The notes under the pieces were generated by a model. The model was not told where the DNA came from. It saw only the letters and a program-made list of their open reading frames with translations, and searched no databases. Position numbers and translations under genes: made by a program. A stretch of 64,000 nucleotides of DNA from Sebastes aleutianus (taxonomy: Eukaryota; Chordata; Actinopteri; Perciformes; Sebastidae): assembly GCA_916700875.1 (NCBI GenBank), contig CAKAKS010000039.1, positions 12,967,544-13,031,543 on the forward strand, written 5' to 3'. Positions 35,872-47,049 of the stretch are shown here, piece after piece. The stretch's first letter is position 1. Every line of letters begins with the position of its first letter.

Positions 35872-36978
35872 CAGACCTGGACCATAGACCCCGTTCAGAC
35901 CTGGACCATAGACCCTGTTCTAGACCTGGATCATAGAACCTGTTCAGACCTGGACCATATATAACCCTGTTCAGACCTGGACCATAGGGCCCGTTCAGAC
36001 CTGGACCATATAGGCCCTGTTCAGACCTGGACCATAGGCCCCGTTCAGACCTGGACCGTAGGCCCTGTTCTGACCTGGACCATAGAGGCCCCGTTCAGAC
36101 CTGGACCATAGACCCTGTTCAGACCTGGTTCCAAAGGCCCTGTTCAGACCTGGACCATAGAACCTGTTCAGACCTGGACCATAGACCCTGTTCAGACCTG
36201 GACCGTAGGCCCCGTTCAGACCTGGACCATAGACCCTGTTCAGACCTGGACCATAGGCCCCGTTCAGACCTGGACCATAGGCCCCGTTCAGACCTGGACC
36301 ATAGACCCCGTTCAGACCTGGACCATAGGCCCTGTTCAGACCTGGACCATATAGGCCCCGTTCAGACCTGGACCGTAGGCCCCGTTCAGACCTGGACCAT
36401 AGGCCCTGTTTAGACCTGGACCATAGGCCCTGTTCAGACCTGGACCGTAGGCCCTGTTCAGATCTGGACCGTAGGCCCCGTTCAGACCTGGACCATAGAC
36501 CCTGTTCTAGACCTGGACCATAGACCCTGTTCAGACCTGGTTCCAAAGGCCCCGTTCAGACCTGGACCATAGAACCTGTTCAGACCTGGACCATAGACCC
36601 TGTTCAGACCTGGACCGTAGGCCCCGTTCAGACCTGGACCATAGACCCTGTTCAGACCTGGACCATAGAGGCCCCGTTCAGACCTGGACCATAGACTCTG
36701 TTCTTGACATGGACCATAGACCCCGTTCAGACCTGGACCATAGGCCCCGTTCAGACCTGGACCATAGGCCCCGTTCAGACCTGGACCATAGACCCCGTTC
36801 AGACCTGGACCATAGGCCCTGTTCAGACCTGGACCATATAGGCCCCGTTCAGACCTGGACCGTAGGCCCCGTTCAGACCTGGACCATAGGCCCTGTTCAG
36901 ACCTGGACCGTAGGCCCTGTTCAGACCTGGACTTTAGGCCCTGTTCAGACCTGAACCATAGGCCCTGTTCAGATCTGG
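35872..36978. repeat. 24-bp minisatellite, unit 5
   Basis: The longest version, about 45 copies over 1.1 kb. A block starting with the TGGTTCCAAAGGCCC variant occurs twice (about 36126 and 36537), so the array has grown partly by duplication of multi-unit blocks. The last few units (GGACTTTAGG, CTGAACCATAGG, AGATCTGG) match the end of the unit 6 array. Confidence 0.95.
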
Positions 36979-37335
36979 TATTAACATGCGTCCTCAGTGA
37001 TCACAAGTGGACAGCTCTAAGTACAGGTGTGAACGCACTAAAGCCGCATTGAGATCAGATCCCTCAGACCACATTCAGAGGTGGTCTGGGTCTCATATGA
37101 CCTCATTCTTTTAGCAGTGTGTAGTGAATGTGTCCTGGTCCACATTAAGGACCGTCTACTCTACTGACGTCCCGCTGGGATCCGCAGGTCTCTGAGTCCT
37201 CAGGTGAATAGACAGGAAGACGCCTGGCGTCATGGTAACGACCTCTGTGCTCTACTGTATCCTGTCAGTACAACTGTGTTTTATTAAAATATATCTTGTT
37301 TCTAGGCTACATATCTACAGACTATCAGACTACTA
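36979..37335. other. conserved flank of the minisatellite, unit 5
   Basis: Same sequence as 6087-6444. No gene seen. Confidence 0.45.
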
Positions 37336-37978
37336 TACACTGTAAAAAAACAAAGTGTAAAATAACGGAAATTTTCCGTCAGCAGGGGCGCCAGAAAATG
37401 TCTGTTAAAAAACGGAAAAATACTGTCCGTTAATTAACATAAATAAACTGTAAAAAAAAAAACAGTAATTATCTTTATATAATTAGCCTTTATTACTGTA
37501 ATATTACAAGAAATATTTTACTTTTAACATATATATTTATTGTTAGAATAGTCATACACCGTAAATCTAAGACCATTTACATAAAAATCACAAATGAAAC
37601 ATTTAATTTTTCGTTGCAAAAGCCGAAATTTACATTAACTCTCAGAAGTTTTGCAAAACAAATCTGTATTTTTACAAGAAATATTTTTAGAATTCCATGA
37701 AATCCTTTTCTTCTAACATAAATTAATTGTTAAAATAGAGTCATAAACATCTAAAAAACAGAATAATGATCTTAAAAAATGATCAAAAAAAGCTTAAATA
37801 CAGATATTTACTATTGTGATTACAAAAAAATACTGTAAATCTAAGACAATTTACATATAAATCACAAATTAAACATGTAATTTAAAAAAAAAAAATTCTG
37901 TCATTTTGAAATACAGACAAAAAATTTAAAATTTCATGAAAAAAACTGTAAAAAAAGTTTTTTTTTTTTAAATTGTAG
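37336..37978. mobile_element. AT-rich MITE-like element, unit 5
   Basis: Both ends present, as in unit 1. The right end reads AAATTGTAG instead of AAAGTGTAG. Confidence 0.5.
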
Positions 37979-38241
37979 TCAGGGGAAGGTCATTATTATC
38001 AGACTGTTGGAAATGTGTCTGTGTTTTTGTTCTGCTGCTTTGCACGGAGCTTATACCCGCTCGCTCTCTCACATCCCCGGCTCTCTGCCGGTACAATAAC
38101 CTTTTATTTTGATGTTAATAAAATGTTAATAAAATGTTAATAAAATGTACCTGAATTCACAAATATGTAGGATATTACTACTGACATTCCTGTAATGTTA
38201 CATCACAACGTCTGCTGTAGTAGCCGTGTGTTTACTACGTG

Positions 38242-38247
38242 TTTATT
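38242..38247 (-). promoter_or_regulatory. candidate poly(A) signal of TRIM gene 6
   Basis: AATAAA on the minus strand. It lies beyond the 2.1-kb repeat, so any transcript of gene 6 ending here would contain the whole repeat. Confidence 0.4.
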
Positions 38248-38267
38248 TACATATAGAGCGGGGAAGT

Positions 38268-40376
38268 CACCACCATCGGCATCACCAATCATCACCATCA
38301 CCATCACCATCACCATCACCATCACCATCACCATCACCATCACCATCACCATCACCATCACCATAATAACCATCACCATCACCATTACCATCATCACCAT
38401 CACCATCACCATCACCATCACCATCACCATCATCACCATCACCATCACCATCACCATCACCATCACCATCACCATCACCATCACCATCACCATCACCATC
38501 ACTATCACCATCACCATCACCATAATAACCATCACCATCACCATAATAACCATCACCATCATCACCATCACCATCACCATCACCATCACCATCACCATCA
38601 CCATCACCATCACCATCACCATCACCATAATAACCATCACCATCACCATCACCATCACCATCACCATCACCATCACCATCACCATCACCATCATCACCAT
38701 CACCATCATCACCGTCACCGTCACCGTCATCGCCATCGCCATCGCCATCGCCATCGCCATCGCCATCGCCATCGTCACCGTCACCGTCACCGTCACCGTC
38801 ACCGTCACCGTCACCGCCACCGCCACCATCACCATCACCATCACTATCATCACCATCACCATCACCATCACCATCATCACCATCACCATCACCATCACCA
38901 TCACCATCACCATCACCATCACTATCACCATCACCATCACCATAATAACCATCACCATCACCATAATAACCATCACCATCATCACCATCACCATCACCAT
39001 CACCATCACCATCACCATCACCATCACCATCACCATCACCATCACCATCACCATAATAACCATCACCATCACCATCACCATCACCATCACCATCACCATC
39101 ACCATCACCACCATCACCATCGTCACCGTCACCGTCACCGTCATCGCCATCGCCATCGCCATCGCCATCGCCATCGCCATCGTCACCGTCACCGTCACCG
39201 TCACCGTCACCGTCACCGTCACCGCCACCGCCACCATCACCATCACCATCACTATCATCACCATCACCATCACCATCACCATCATCACCATCACCATCAC
39301 CATCACCATCACCATCACCATCACCATCACCATCACCATCACCATCACCATCACCATCACCATAATAACCATCACCATCACCATCACCATCACCATCACC
39401 ATCACCATCACCATCATCACCATCACCATCGTCACCGTCACCGTCACCGTCATCGCCATCGCCATCGCCATCGCCATCGCCATCGCCATCGCCATCGCCA
39501 TCGCCATCGCCATCGTCACCGTCACCGTCACCGTCACCGTCACCGTCACCGTCACCGCCACCGCCACCATCACCATCACCATCACTATCATCACCATCAC
39601 CATCACCATCACCATCATCACCATCACCATCACCATCACCATCACCATCACCATCACCATCACCATCACCATCACCATAATAACCATCACCATCACCATC
39701 ACCATCACCATCACCATCACCATCACCATCACCATCACCATCACCATCACCACCATCACCATCACCATCATCACCATCGCCATCGCCATCGCCATCGCCA
39801 TCGCCATCGCCATCGTCATCGTCACCGTCACCGTCACCGTCACCGTCACCGTCACCGTCACCGCCACCGTCACCATCACCATCACCATCATCACCATCAC
39901 CATCACCATCACCATAACAACCATCACCATCACCATCATCACCATCACCATCACCATAATAACCATCACCATCACCATCACCATCACCATCATCACCATC
40001 ATCACCATCACCATCATCGCCATCGCCATCGCCATCGCCATCGCCATCGCCATCGCCATCGCCATCGCCATCGCCATCGCCATCGTCACCGTCACCGTCA
40101 CCGTCACCGTCACCGTCACCGTCACCACCACCACCATCACCATCACCATCACCATCACCATCATCACCATCACCATCACCATCACCATCACCATCACCAT
40201 CACCATCACCATCACCATAATAACCATCACCATCACCATAATAACCATCACCATCACCATCATCACCATCACCATCACCATCACCATCATCATCATCATC
40301 ACCATCACCATCACCATCACCATCACCATCACCATCACCATCACCATCACCATCACCATCATCACCATCATCATCA
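38268..40376. repeat. 2.1-kb (CACCAT)n mega-microsatellite inside TRIM gene 6
   Basis: Mostly the hexamer CACCAT (ATGGTG on the gene strand), with regular variants. Five GC-richer blocks of (GCCATC)n followed by (GTCACC)n begin near 38709, 39120, 39430, 39779 and 40018. The first four then run through GCCACC; the last runs into CACCACCACC instead. ACCATAATAACCATC interruptions recur between them. This is a higher-order repeat with a variable period of about 240-410 bases. All six frames are open or nearly so for long distances because the period is six. Confidence 0.97.
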
Positions 40377-41767
40377 TTCTGTTGTCCTACAGTCACAGAG
40401 AACTTCACTGGTAAAACCTTCAGTGGGAGATCATCCCAGTTGGCAATGTATGGAAACATCCTCTCATTGAAAGTGTGTGTGAAGGTGTGTATGTGTGTGT
40501 TAGTATCAGGATCAGAGAACGACAGCTTTCCTTTGTTCCAGTCCAGATTCACTCTGATCCTCTGGAGCTTCTTCTGGACTACGAGAACAGTGGATTCAGC
40601 TGATGGGGAGATTGCTCTGTATTCACCATCAAATAACCATAATGTCCATAATCCAGACTGTATGTTTCCCTTCCTCTGGACAGACTCTGCTAACACACCC
40701 AGTGACCAGCCTCTACTGTCTCCAACCTGGACGTCCCAGCTGTGAGTCCCTGAGTTAAAGCCCTCAGAGCCCAGGACACAGCGGTATTTATCAATCCTCT
40801 CTGGATTATCAGGAAGCTGCTGTTTCTCTCCTCGTCTCACACTGGTCAGATCTTCAGACAGGATGAGTTCTGTACCAGCAGTGTTTTGGTCCAGAATCAC
40901 AGGAGTGTAGGAGACCATGTCCTTCATCTTGTTCCAGATGTTGAAGGTCAGGTTGCCCAGGTGTTTGGCCTGGTCTATCAGAGCTCCTGAGAGCAGCTGT
41001 GGATCCTCCAGCAGGGGGCGCTGCTGGACTCTTTCCACTGCAGCCTTGTAGTTGAGCAGGAATGAGACGTCTTCAGCTCTCAGCTCGTCCTCTGTGGCTC
41101 TGACTGTGTCTGAAAGAGCTGCTATCTCTCTGCTCACAGCCTCCACCTTCTCCTTCATCATCTGACTCTTCTGCTCCTCTTCCTCCCTCAGTGCAGCCAT
41201 CCTGGCCTCCTCTTCCTCTTCTAGAAACTGGTGAAGCTTCTTAAACTGCTCCTTAATCTGCCTCTCTGTGTGTCGGGCCTGGACCTTCATGTGTTCTGCT
41301 GTTTGATCAAACTTCACTTTAACTCCTTCAAAAACCTTTAACTTCTCCTTTAAGGGCTCCAGAGTTTCCTGAAGTTCCTTCCTGTGTTGTCGTGCAGCTT
41401 CATCGATGGGTCTGATTCTGTGGTTGGTGTGTTTTTCTGAATCTCTGCAGACGAGACACACCGGCTGCTGATGGTCCAGACAGAAGAGTTTGAGTTTCTC
41501 AGAGTGCAGACTGCAGAGAGCCTCTGAAGATCTCTGAGCTCTCTCCTGTAAGAAACTCTCACACACGTTCTTTAAATCAAAGTTAGGAGGTAGGAAGCCC
41601 TTTGAATGTCTTTTCTTACAAAGTGGACACTCTTGGACGTGTTTCTCTGTCCACCAGCTCTGCAGACAGACTTTACAGAAGCTGTGGCTACATGACAGGA
41701 TGACAGGATCTTTAAAGATGTCGTGGCAGACAGAACAGCAGAGATCGTCCTCTAATCTGGAAGCCAT
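38282..41767 (-). CDS. TRIM35-like protein, copy 6, with Asp-Gly repeat tail by stop loss
   Basis: Residues 1-463 form a normal TRIM with complete RING, B-box, coiled coil and PRY-SPRY (IDKYRC, DSRGWSLG, WTLWLFDGEYRAISPSAE, IANWDDLPLK). Where every other copy reads CAGAAATAGATGATG, this one reads CAGAATGATGATG: five bases including the TAG stop are gone. The frame therefore enters the adjoining repeat and continues about 697 residues of Asp-Gly with rare Tyr, Ser, Asn and Cys, stopping at 38282. The frame is open as given. Whether a stable protein of 1161 residues is made is unknown. It could also be an assembly slip in the repeat, or an allele on its way to a pseudogene. Without the repeat it would be a normal 464-residue protein. 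Confidence 0.8.
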   Translation of the reverse strand: MASRLEDDLCCSVCHDIFKDPVILSCSHSFCKVCLQSWWTEKHVQECPLCKKRHSKGFLPPNFDLKNVCESFLQERAQRSSEALCSLHSEKLKLFCLDHQQPVCLVCRDSEKHTNHRIRPIDEAARQHRKELQETLEPLKEKLKVFEGVKVKFDQTAEHMKVQARHTERQIKEQFKKLHQFLEEEEEARMAALREEEEQKSQMMKEKVEAVSREIAALSDTVRATEDELRAEDVSFLLNYKAAVERVQQRPLLEDPQLLSGALIDQAKHLGNLTFNIWNKMKDMVSYTPVILDQNTAGTELILSEDLTSVRRGEKQQLPDNPERIDKYRCVLGSEGFNSGTHSWDVQVGDSRGWSLGVLAESVQRKGNIQSGLWTLWLFDGEYRAISPSAESTVLVVQKKLQRIRVNLDWNKGKLSFSDPDTNTHIHTFTHTFNERMFPYIANWDDLPLKVLPVKFSVTVGQQNDDDGDDGDGDGDGDGDGDGDGDGDGDDDDDGDGDGDGDDGDGDGYYGDGDGYYGDGDGDGDGDGDGDGDGDDGDGDGDGDGGGGDGDGDGDGDGDGDDGDGDGDGDGDGDGDGDGDGDGDDGDGDDGDDGDGDGDGDGYYGDGDGDDGDGDGCYGDGDGDGDDGDGDGDGGGDGDGDGDGDGDGDDDDGDGDGDGDGDGDGDDGDGDGGDGDGDGDGDGDGDGDGDGDGDGYYGDGDGDGDGDGDGDGDGDGDDGDGDGDGDDSDGDGDGGGGGDGDGDGDGDGDGDDGDGDGDGDGDGDGDGDGDGDDGDGDGDDGDGDDGDGDGDGDGDGDGDGYYGDGDGDGDGDGDGDGDGDGDGDGDGDDGDGDGDGDDSDGDGDGGGGGDGDGDGDGDGDGDDGDGDGDGDGDGDDGDGDGDDGDGGDGDGDGDGDGDGDGDGYYGDGDGDGDGDGDGDGDGDGDGDGDDGDGYYGDGDGYYGDGDGDSDGDGDGDGDGDGDGDDGDGDGDGDDSDGDGDGGGGGDGDGDGDGDGDGDDGDGDGDGDGDGDGDDGDGDGDDGDGDDGDGDGDGDGDGDGDGDGDGYYGDGDGDGDGDGDGDGDGDGDGDDGDGYYGDGDGYYGDGDGDSDGDGDGDGDGDGDGDGDGDGDGDDGDGDGDGDGDGDDGNGDGDGYYGDGDGDGDGDGDGDGDGDGDGDGDDW

Positions 41768-42343
41768 TTAGTCTCTGAGTGAAGCTGAAAACACAGCAGG
41801 CAGACGGCTCAGCCACTTCCTGTTCCCTGAAAGTTACTTTCACTTTGAGTCTTTGTTCTTGTAAAACTCTGGTTCAGTTTGTGAATTCAGCAGCTGGTTG
41901 AAGTGGTAGTATTCCAGTATTCCCAGTATTCCCTTCTGTAGATGTCCTCTCTCAGTGGAAGTGGTGGTTTTGGTCTGAAGGTGAATCTGATCGTCCTCAG
42001 TGTGTGTGTGTGTGTGTGTGTGTGTGTCGTCTCAGTGAGGCAGAATAACAACCTGTTTCCTGGTTTGTCTCGAGGATATTAAATGAAGGCTGAGACGCCG
42101 TCTTTGACCTCGTGGAGTTATGACTCATGCTCAGTGCGACTGGAGCTGTGATGTTGGAGGGTTACAGCAGAGGATACTAGAAATAAAGGGATGGTTCCCA
42201 CTCAGGTGCTCTTTGGGTGGACTCGGACTGACTGACCTTTTTGGGTATGATTTCTATTTCAATTTCATTTTTCAACATGCTTTTGTATTAACCCCCTGAG
42301 ACCCGACCAACTTTACTGTTTTTCAGTTTGAAAGCTAGAGTAA
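41768..42343. other. upstream region of TRIM gene 6
   Basis: Unit sequence with a (GT)n tract at about 41999-42027. Nothing else recognised. Confidence 0.65.
41838..41845 (-). promoter_or_regulatory. IRF-type core upstream of TRIM gene 6
   Basis: AAGTGAAA on the minus strand, 71 bases before the ATG, as in genes 1-4. Confidence 0.35.
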
Positions 42344-42994
42344 AGATACTGGTATCTAGAAAACCTAAAGAATCCATTGATACCAACCATGTCATACTAG
42401 CTTGTCAGGAAGGAGGCTAAATAACGCTCCAAACTTACGCCATCCATCCTCTGAATGCTCTAGGTCTCTAGTTTGTGGCTGTAAAGTTTCATGAGGCTGT
42501 GATTATCCTAGAGGTCACCACAGGTCATTTTATACAGTGAGGTCAAGTTTCAAAAACTGGTCTCACTACAATGAAATGTCTGCTATGGGGACTAACATCA
42601 TCACACATGAATACAGTTGGGCTCATTGGATCCACAAGAGTCTCAGCTTTACAGTGAAACCCAATTTATGTAATTCAAGACTGTTTATGGACCCCAGTAT
42701 GCAGAAATATTCAGATACACTATTTTAGAATAGGAGAGAAAAACACATTTATACTGCATTCAAAAATCTGCATGTGATTATCATAAAGTGGGCATGTCTG
42801 TAAAGGGGAGACTCGTGGGTACCCATAGAAACCAGTTTCATTCACATATCTGGAGGTCAGAGGTCAAGGGACCCCTTTGAAAATGGCCATGCCAGTTTGG
42901 AGCGTTATTTAACCTCCTTCTCTACAAGCTAGTATGACACGGTTGGTACCAATGGATTCTTTAGGTTTTCTAGTTTCAGATGATACCAGTATCT
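42344..42994. mobile_element. foldback element, unit 6
   Basis: Both arms present, complete as in unit 1. Confidence 0.7.
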
Positions 42995-43744
42995 AAGTAT
43001 TCGCTTTGGCTCAATTCTCGTATGAGAATTATTTTTTTCAAGACAATGAGCTCAAATCTCTGAACAATTAGTTTGTCGTTCACAACAGATTATAATTTTT
43101 CATTCAGTCAAGCAAATGTCACGTGTTTTGTCTCATGTGTGCCAAAGAGTGATTATAATAACTACTTTCACATGTCTGCTGATCAAAACTGATGAGCTGA
43201 CTCTCAGTGAGATTAAACATTTTCTGTTCACTGTACATGACTTTTTGTTGTTTATAATACATGTAACACATTGCTACACAAACACATTTACTATAAACAC
43301 ATGTACATATCTGTGTACTATTGTACAGTATTGACTTTTCCCAGTAAACTTTGACCTGCTGTTGAAATGGGAATGTAAAAAGCTCTGTGTGATATATAAC
43401 AGCCTTCAGCTAGACAGAACTGACATCCTGGTGTAGTACAGTAAGCAGTCAGTGTCAACAAAACAGATATTAGTATATAAGAAACATTTCCAGGGTTGAT
43501 GGTGAAAAAACACGTAATCATTTTGACCAGTCCGGCTCACATGATAACAAAACAACTTTTCATTTTGGTGCCGTTGGCCAGTTTACTGACACAATAACTA
43601 GATTTTGAAGCATGAATGAAGTGTTTAGTGTGATTTACTACGTTTTGCAGACATGTAATAGAGTTGTGATGTCCCATCAAATAGTTGTGATAATTGCATT
43701 TACAGTTTAGAGAAAGTTAAGACTGTTTCAAGAAATGAGCCAAA
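42995..43744. other. AT-rich unit sequence, left part, unit 6
   Basis: Normal unit sequence up to AGAAATGAGCCAAA, then an abrupt switch to the duplicated insert. No gene seen. Confidence 0.6.
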
Positions 43745-44672
43745 TATTTCTGCGTCAGCATCGTGTGCATTCACCGAGCTGGAAGAAGACCATTAGTGGG
43801 CAGCTGAGAGCTCTTCAGTCAGTATGTGAGGACGTCTTATATGCATTAATTCAGACATGTCCAGTTCCTTCTGTGGCCGATTCTTCTGGAAGCATCCTGT
43901 AAAGTCGCTCACTTCGACTCTAGTCTTTTTAGTTTTAAAGCGATCAAGTCATGATTGTGGCCTTCTAGTATTCTGTCAATACATGACATCATCAACCCGT
44001 TGTTACCGCTCACATCCATCCTGTCCGGATCCAACCGTACACCTGAAGCTTCTTACCTCATCCACAGCTAATTCCATCGGGGAAAAAAATAAATGAAAAA
44101 TAAAAGAAGTCTTTTTTTAATCTTCCATTTGGTGAGATGCATTGTAGCGATATGAATAAAGAAAAAGTTCACCTGGTGTGCTGAATAATGTGTAAATTGG
44201 TAATTACACAATCTGAATATTTGTATAATTGTTTGTATTTTTTCATAATGATTTTGGAAAGGAATGTGTTTATTTTTTTGACTTCTGTTCCAGATGTGTC
44301 TTCTGTTGGCCTGACATTGTGACTGGTCTGGTGGGATTCTTACCTCTGTATTGAGCCTCTTCTGTGATGAATTCTTTGTATGCAGTGTTTAGGAAATACT
44401 GTAGGGAACATGGGGAGGAGTTGATATTAGGAGCATTTGATCAATTTGTATTTATTTATTTTATCATTTTGTTAATAAATTGTGAAAAGCAGCGTGTCGA
44501 CTTTGTAACTGTTTTAAATCTGACTAAAGTTCACCTGATAATCAGACGTAAAGGGATTCACCCTTACAAACAAGAAGTTTGTTCAAGTGTGCTATTAGTA
44601 TTTTTATTATATTCATATACTTTCAGTTTACTTTTTATGTACTTATTAGAGATATGCTTAACAAAATTATAC
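43745..44672. repeat. shortened copy of the unit 4 insert, in unit 6
   Basis: Matches 26700-27645 closely. The left 1.6 kb of the unit 4 insert, and about 1.3 kb of unit sequence before it, are missing here, as expected from one deletion spanning the left boundary. Confidence 0.75.
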
Positions 44673-45182
44673 TTAAAGGACCCATATTGTTAAAAGCAAG
44701 ATTTTCATGTCTTTTATATTATAAAGCAGGTTTAAGTGCTTTATAAATACTGTGAAAGTATCGAAGCGCTCAATATACAGAGAAATACACACAGCCCGTG
44801 TTCAGAAATTGTGCGTTTGAAACAAGCCGTTAGGATTTCTGTCCCATTTGTGATGTCACAAATATACAATATTTAGACCATTACAAGGTTTAAAACGTAA
44901 ACATTCTAAATGTGTCCCTGTTTATTCCTGTTTGCAGTGTATGTTAATGACATCAGCTGACAGGAAGTAAACATGGACCCAAACTGTTGCCAGGCAACGC
45001 AATTCCGTTGAAATGCACTAAAACGGAGCATTTCAGACAGATGGTAAATACAGGTATATTCAAGCAGACAGAATGAGGAAAATAAAGTTGTTTTTTTTAA
45101 CATTACAGCAGGTAAACATGTTTTAGTAGAAACACAAAATACAAGTATGAACCTGAAAATGAGCATGTTATGGGACCTTTAA
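44673..45182. mobile_element. TTAA-flanked MITE, unit 6 copy
   Basis: Same element as 27646-28153, with TTAA on both sides, in the same position within the duplicated insert. It was therefore copied with the insert, not inserted independently. Confidence 0.7.
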
Positions 45183-45320
45183 GTATACTTGGCTTATACT
45201 GACAAATATACATAAAAGTCTAAGTGGGCTTGGCAAGTATACAGAAAAATTCAACTATACTTGGCTTACACTGGCAAGTATACAGAAAAGTATATTTGGT
45301 TTTGGAGTACCAGATTCGTT
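45183..45320. repeat. remnant of the 84-bp repeat, unit 6
   Basis: About one and a half copies of the AAGTATACTTGGCTTATACT repeat, contracted relative to unit 4. Confidence 0.7.
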
Positions 45321-45754
45321 CGTGTTTAATTCTGATTTATGACTAAAACAACTTGACACACAGTGCTTCATGAGACACTTTAATTTTCCAGTTGAAGCTT
45401 TAATCTCATTTCTAATGATGAATTACAGTGAACAGATGATGTAAAATAAAATCTCTTTAACACTTTACATGAATAAACAAATCAATGTTTGAACCTGCTG
45501 TTCAAATACACAGAAACTTCACATTAAAGATATAATCAATAATCAATAATGGTAAACCAAAGAGTAGCCCCTCCCACCACCATCATGTTACTAAATAAAC
45601 CCATAATCCATGCAGCCAGGCACAAAGAAACAGGAACTCTGCTGACTGCAATGATGAAGAGTCCGTCTACGACTAACGGGTCCTGAGTTATGGAAGAGGC
45701 GGGGCTAAAGTTTAGGGCCGTAGCTATGAGTGTGTATTGGCATGTAAATGTCCT
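45321..45754. other. unit sequence resuming after the insert, unit 6
   Basis: Same as 28546-28975. No gene seen. Confidence 0.6.
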
Positions 45755-46692
45755 CAGACCTGGCCCCGTTCAGACCTGGACCATAGGCCCCTTTCAGAGC
45801 TGGACCATAGGCCCTGTTCAGACCTGGACCATATAGGCCCTGTTCAGACCTGGACCCTAGGGCCCGTTCAGACCTGGATCATATAGGCCCTGTTCAGACC
45901 TGGACCATAGGCCCCTTTCAGACCTGGACCATATAGGCCCCGTTCAGACCTGGACCATAGGCCCTGTTCAGACCTGGACCATAGGCCCCGTTCAGACCTG
46001 GACCATAGGCCCTGTTTAGACCTGGACCATAGGCCCCGTTCAGACCTGGACCATAGGCCTATTTCAGACCTGGACCATATAGGCCCCGTTCAGACCTGGA
46101 CCGTAGAACCTGTTCAGACCTGGACCATTTAGGCCCTGTTCAGACCTGGACCGTAGACCCTGTTCAGACCTGGACCATATAGGCCCCGTTCAGACCTGGA
46201 CCGTAGACCCTGTTCAGACCTGGACCATTTAGGCCCGTTCAGACCTGGACCGTAGACCCTGTTCAGACCTGGACCATATAGGCCCCGTTCAGACCTGGAC
46301 CATATAGGCCCTGTTCAGACTTGGACCGTAGACCCTGTTCAGACCTGGACCATATAGGCCCCGTTCAGACCTGGACCGTAGACCCTGTTCAGACCTGGAC
46401 CATATAGGCCCCGTTCAGACCTGGACCATATAGGCCCTGTTCAGACTTGGACCGTAGACCCTGTTCAGACCTGGACCATTTAGGCCCTGTTCAGACCTGG
46501 ACCATAGGCCCCGTTCAGACCTGGACCATAGGCCCTGTTCAGACCTGGACCATAGGCCCCGTTCAGACCTGGACCATAGGCCCCGGTCAGACCTGGACTT
46601 TAGGCCCTGTTCAGACCTGGACCGTAGGCCCTGTTCAGACCTGGACTTTAGGCCCTGTTCAGACCTGAACCATAGGCCCTGTTCAGATCTGG
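45755..46692. repeat. 24-bp minisatellite, unit 6
   Basis: About 38 copies. A multi-unit block containing CGTAGACCCTGTTCAGACC and CATATAGGCCCCGTTCAGAC is repeated several times between 46090 and 46460, a local higher-order duplication. Confidence 0.95.
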
Positions 46693-47049
46693 TATTAACA
46701 TGCGTCCTCAGTGATCACAAGTGGACAGCTCTAAGTACAGGTGTGAACGCACTAAAGCCGCATTGAGATCAGATCCCTCAGACCACATTCAGAGGTGGTC
46801 TGGGTCTCATATGACCTCATTCTTTTAGCAGTGTGTAGTGAATGTGTCCTGGTCCACATTAAGGACCGTCTACTCTACTGACGTCCCGCTGGGATCCGCA
46901 GGTCTCTGAGTCCTCAGGTGAATAGACAGGAAGACGCCTGGCGTCATGGTAACGACCTCTGTGCTCTACTGTATCCTGTCAGTACAACTGTGTTTTATTT
47001 AAATATATCTTGTTTCTAGGCTACATATCTACAGACTATCAGACTACTA
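46693..47049. other. conserved flank of the minisatellite, unit 6
   Basis: Same sequence as 6087-6444. No gene seen. Confidence 0.45.

Noticed and set aside
38195..40414. Plus-strand 739-residue Thr-Ile frame across the gene 6 repeat
   Set aside because: A product of the six-base period of the repeat; any frame of CACCAT is open. No gene features outside the repeat.
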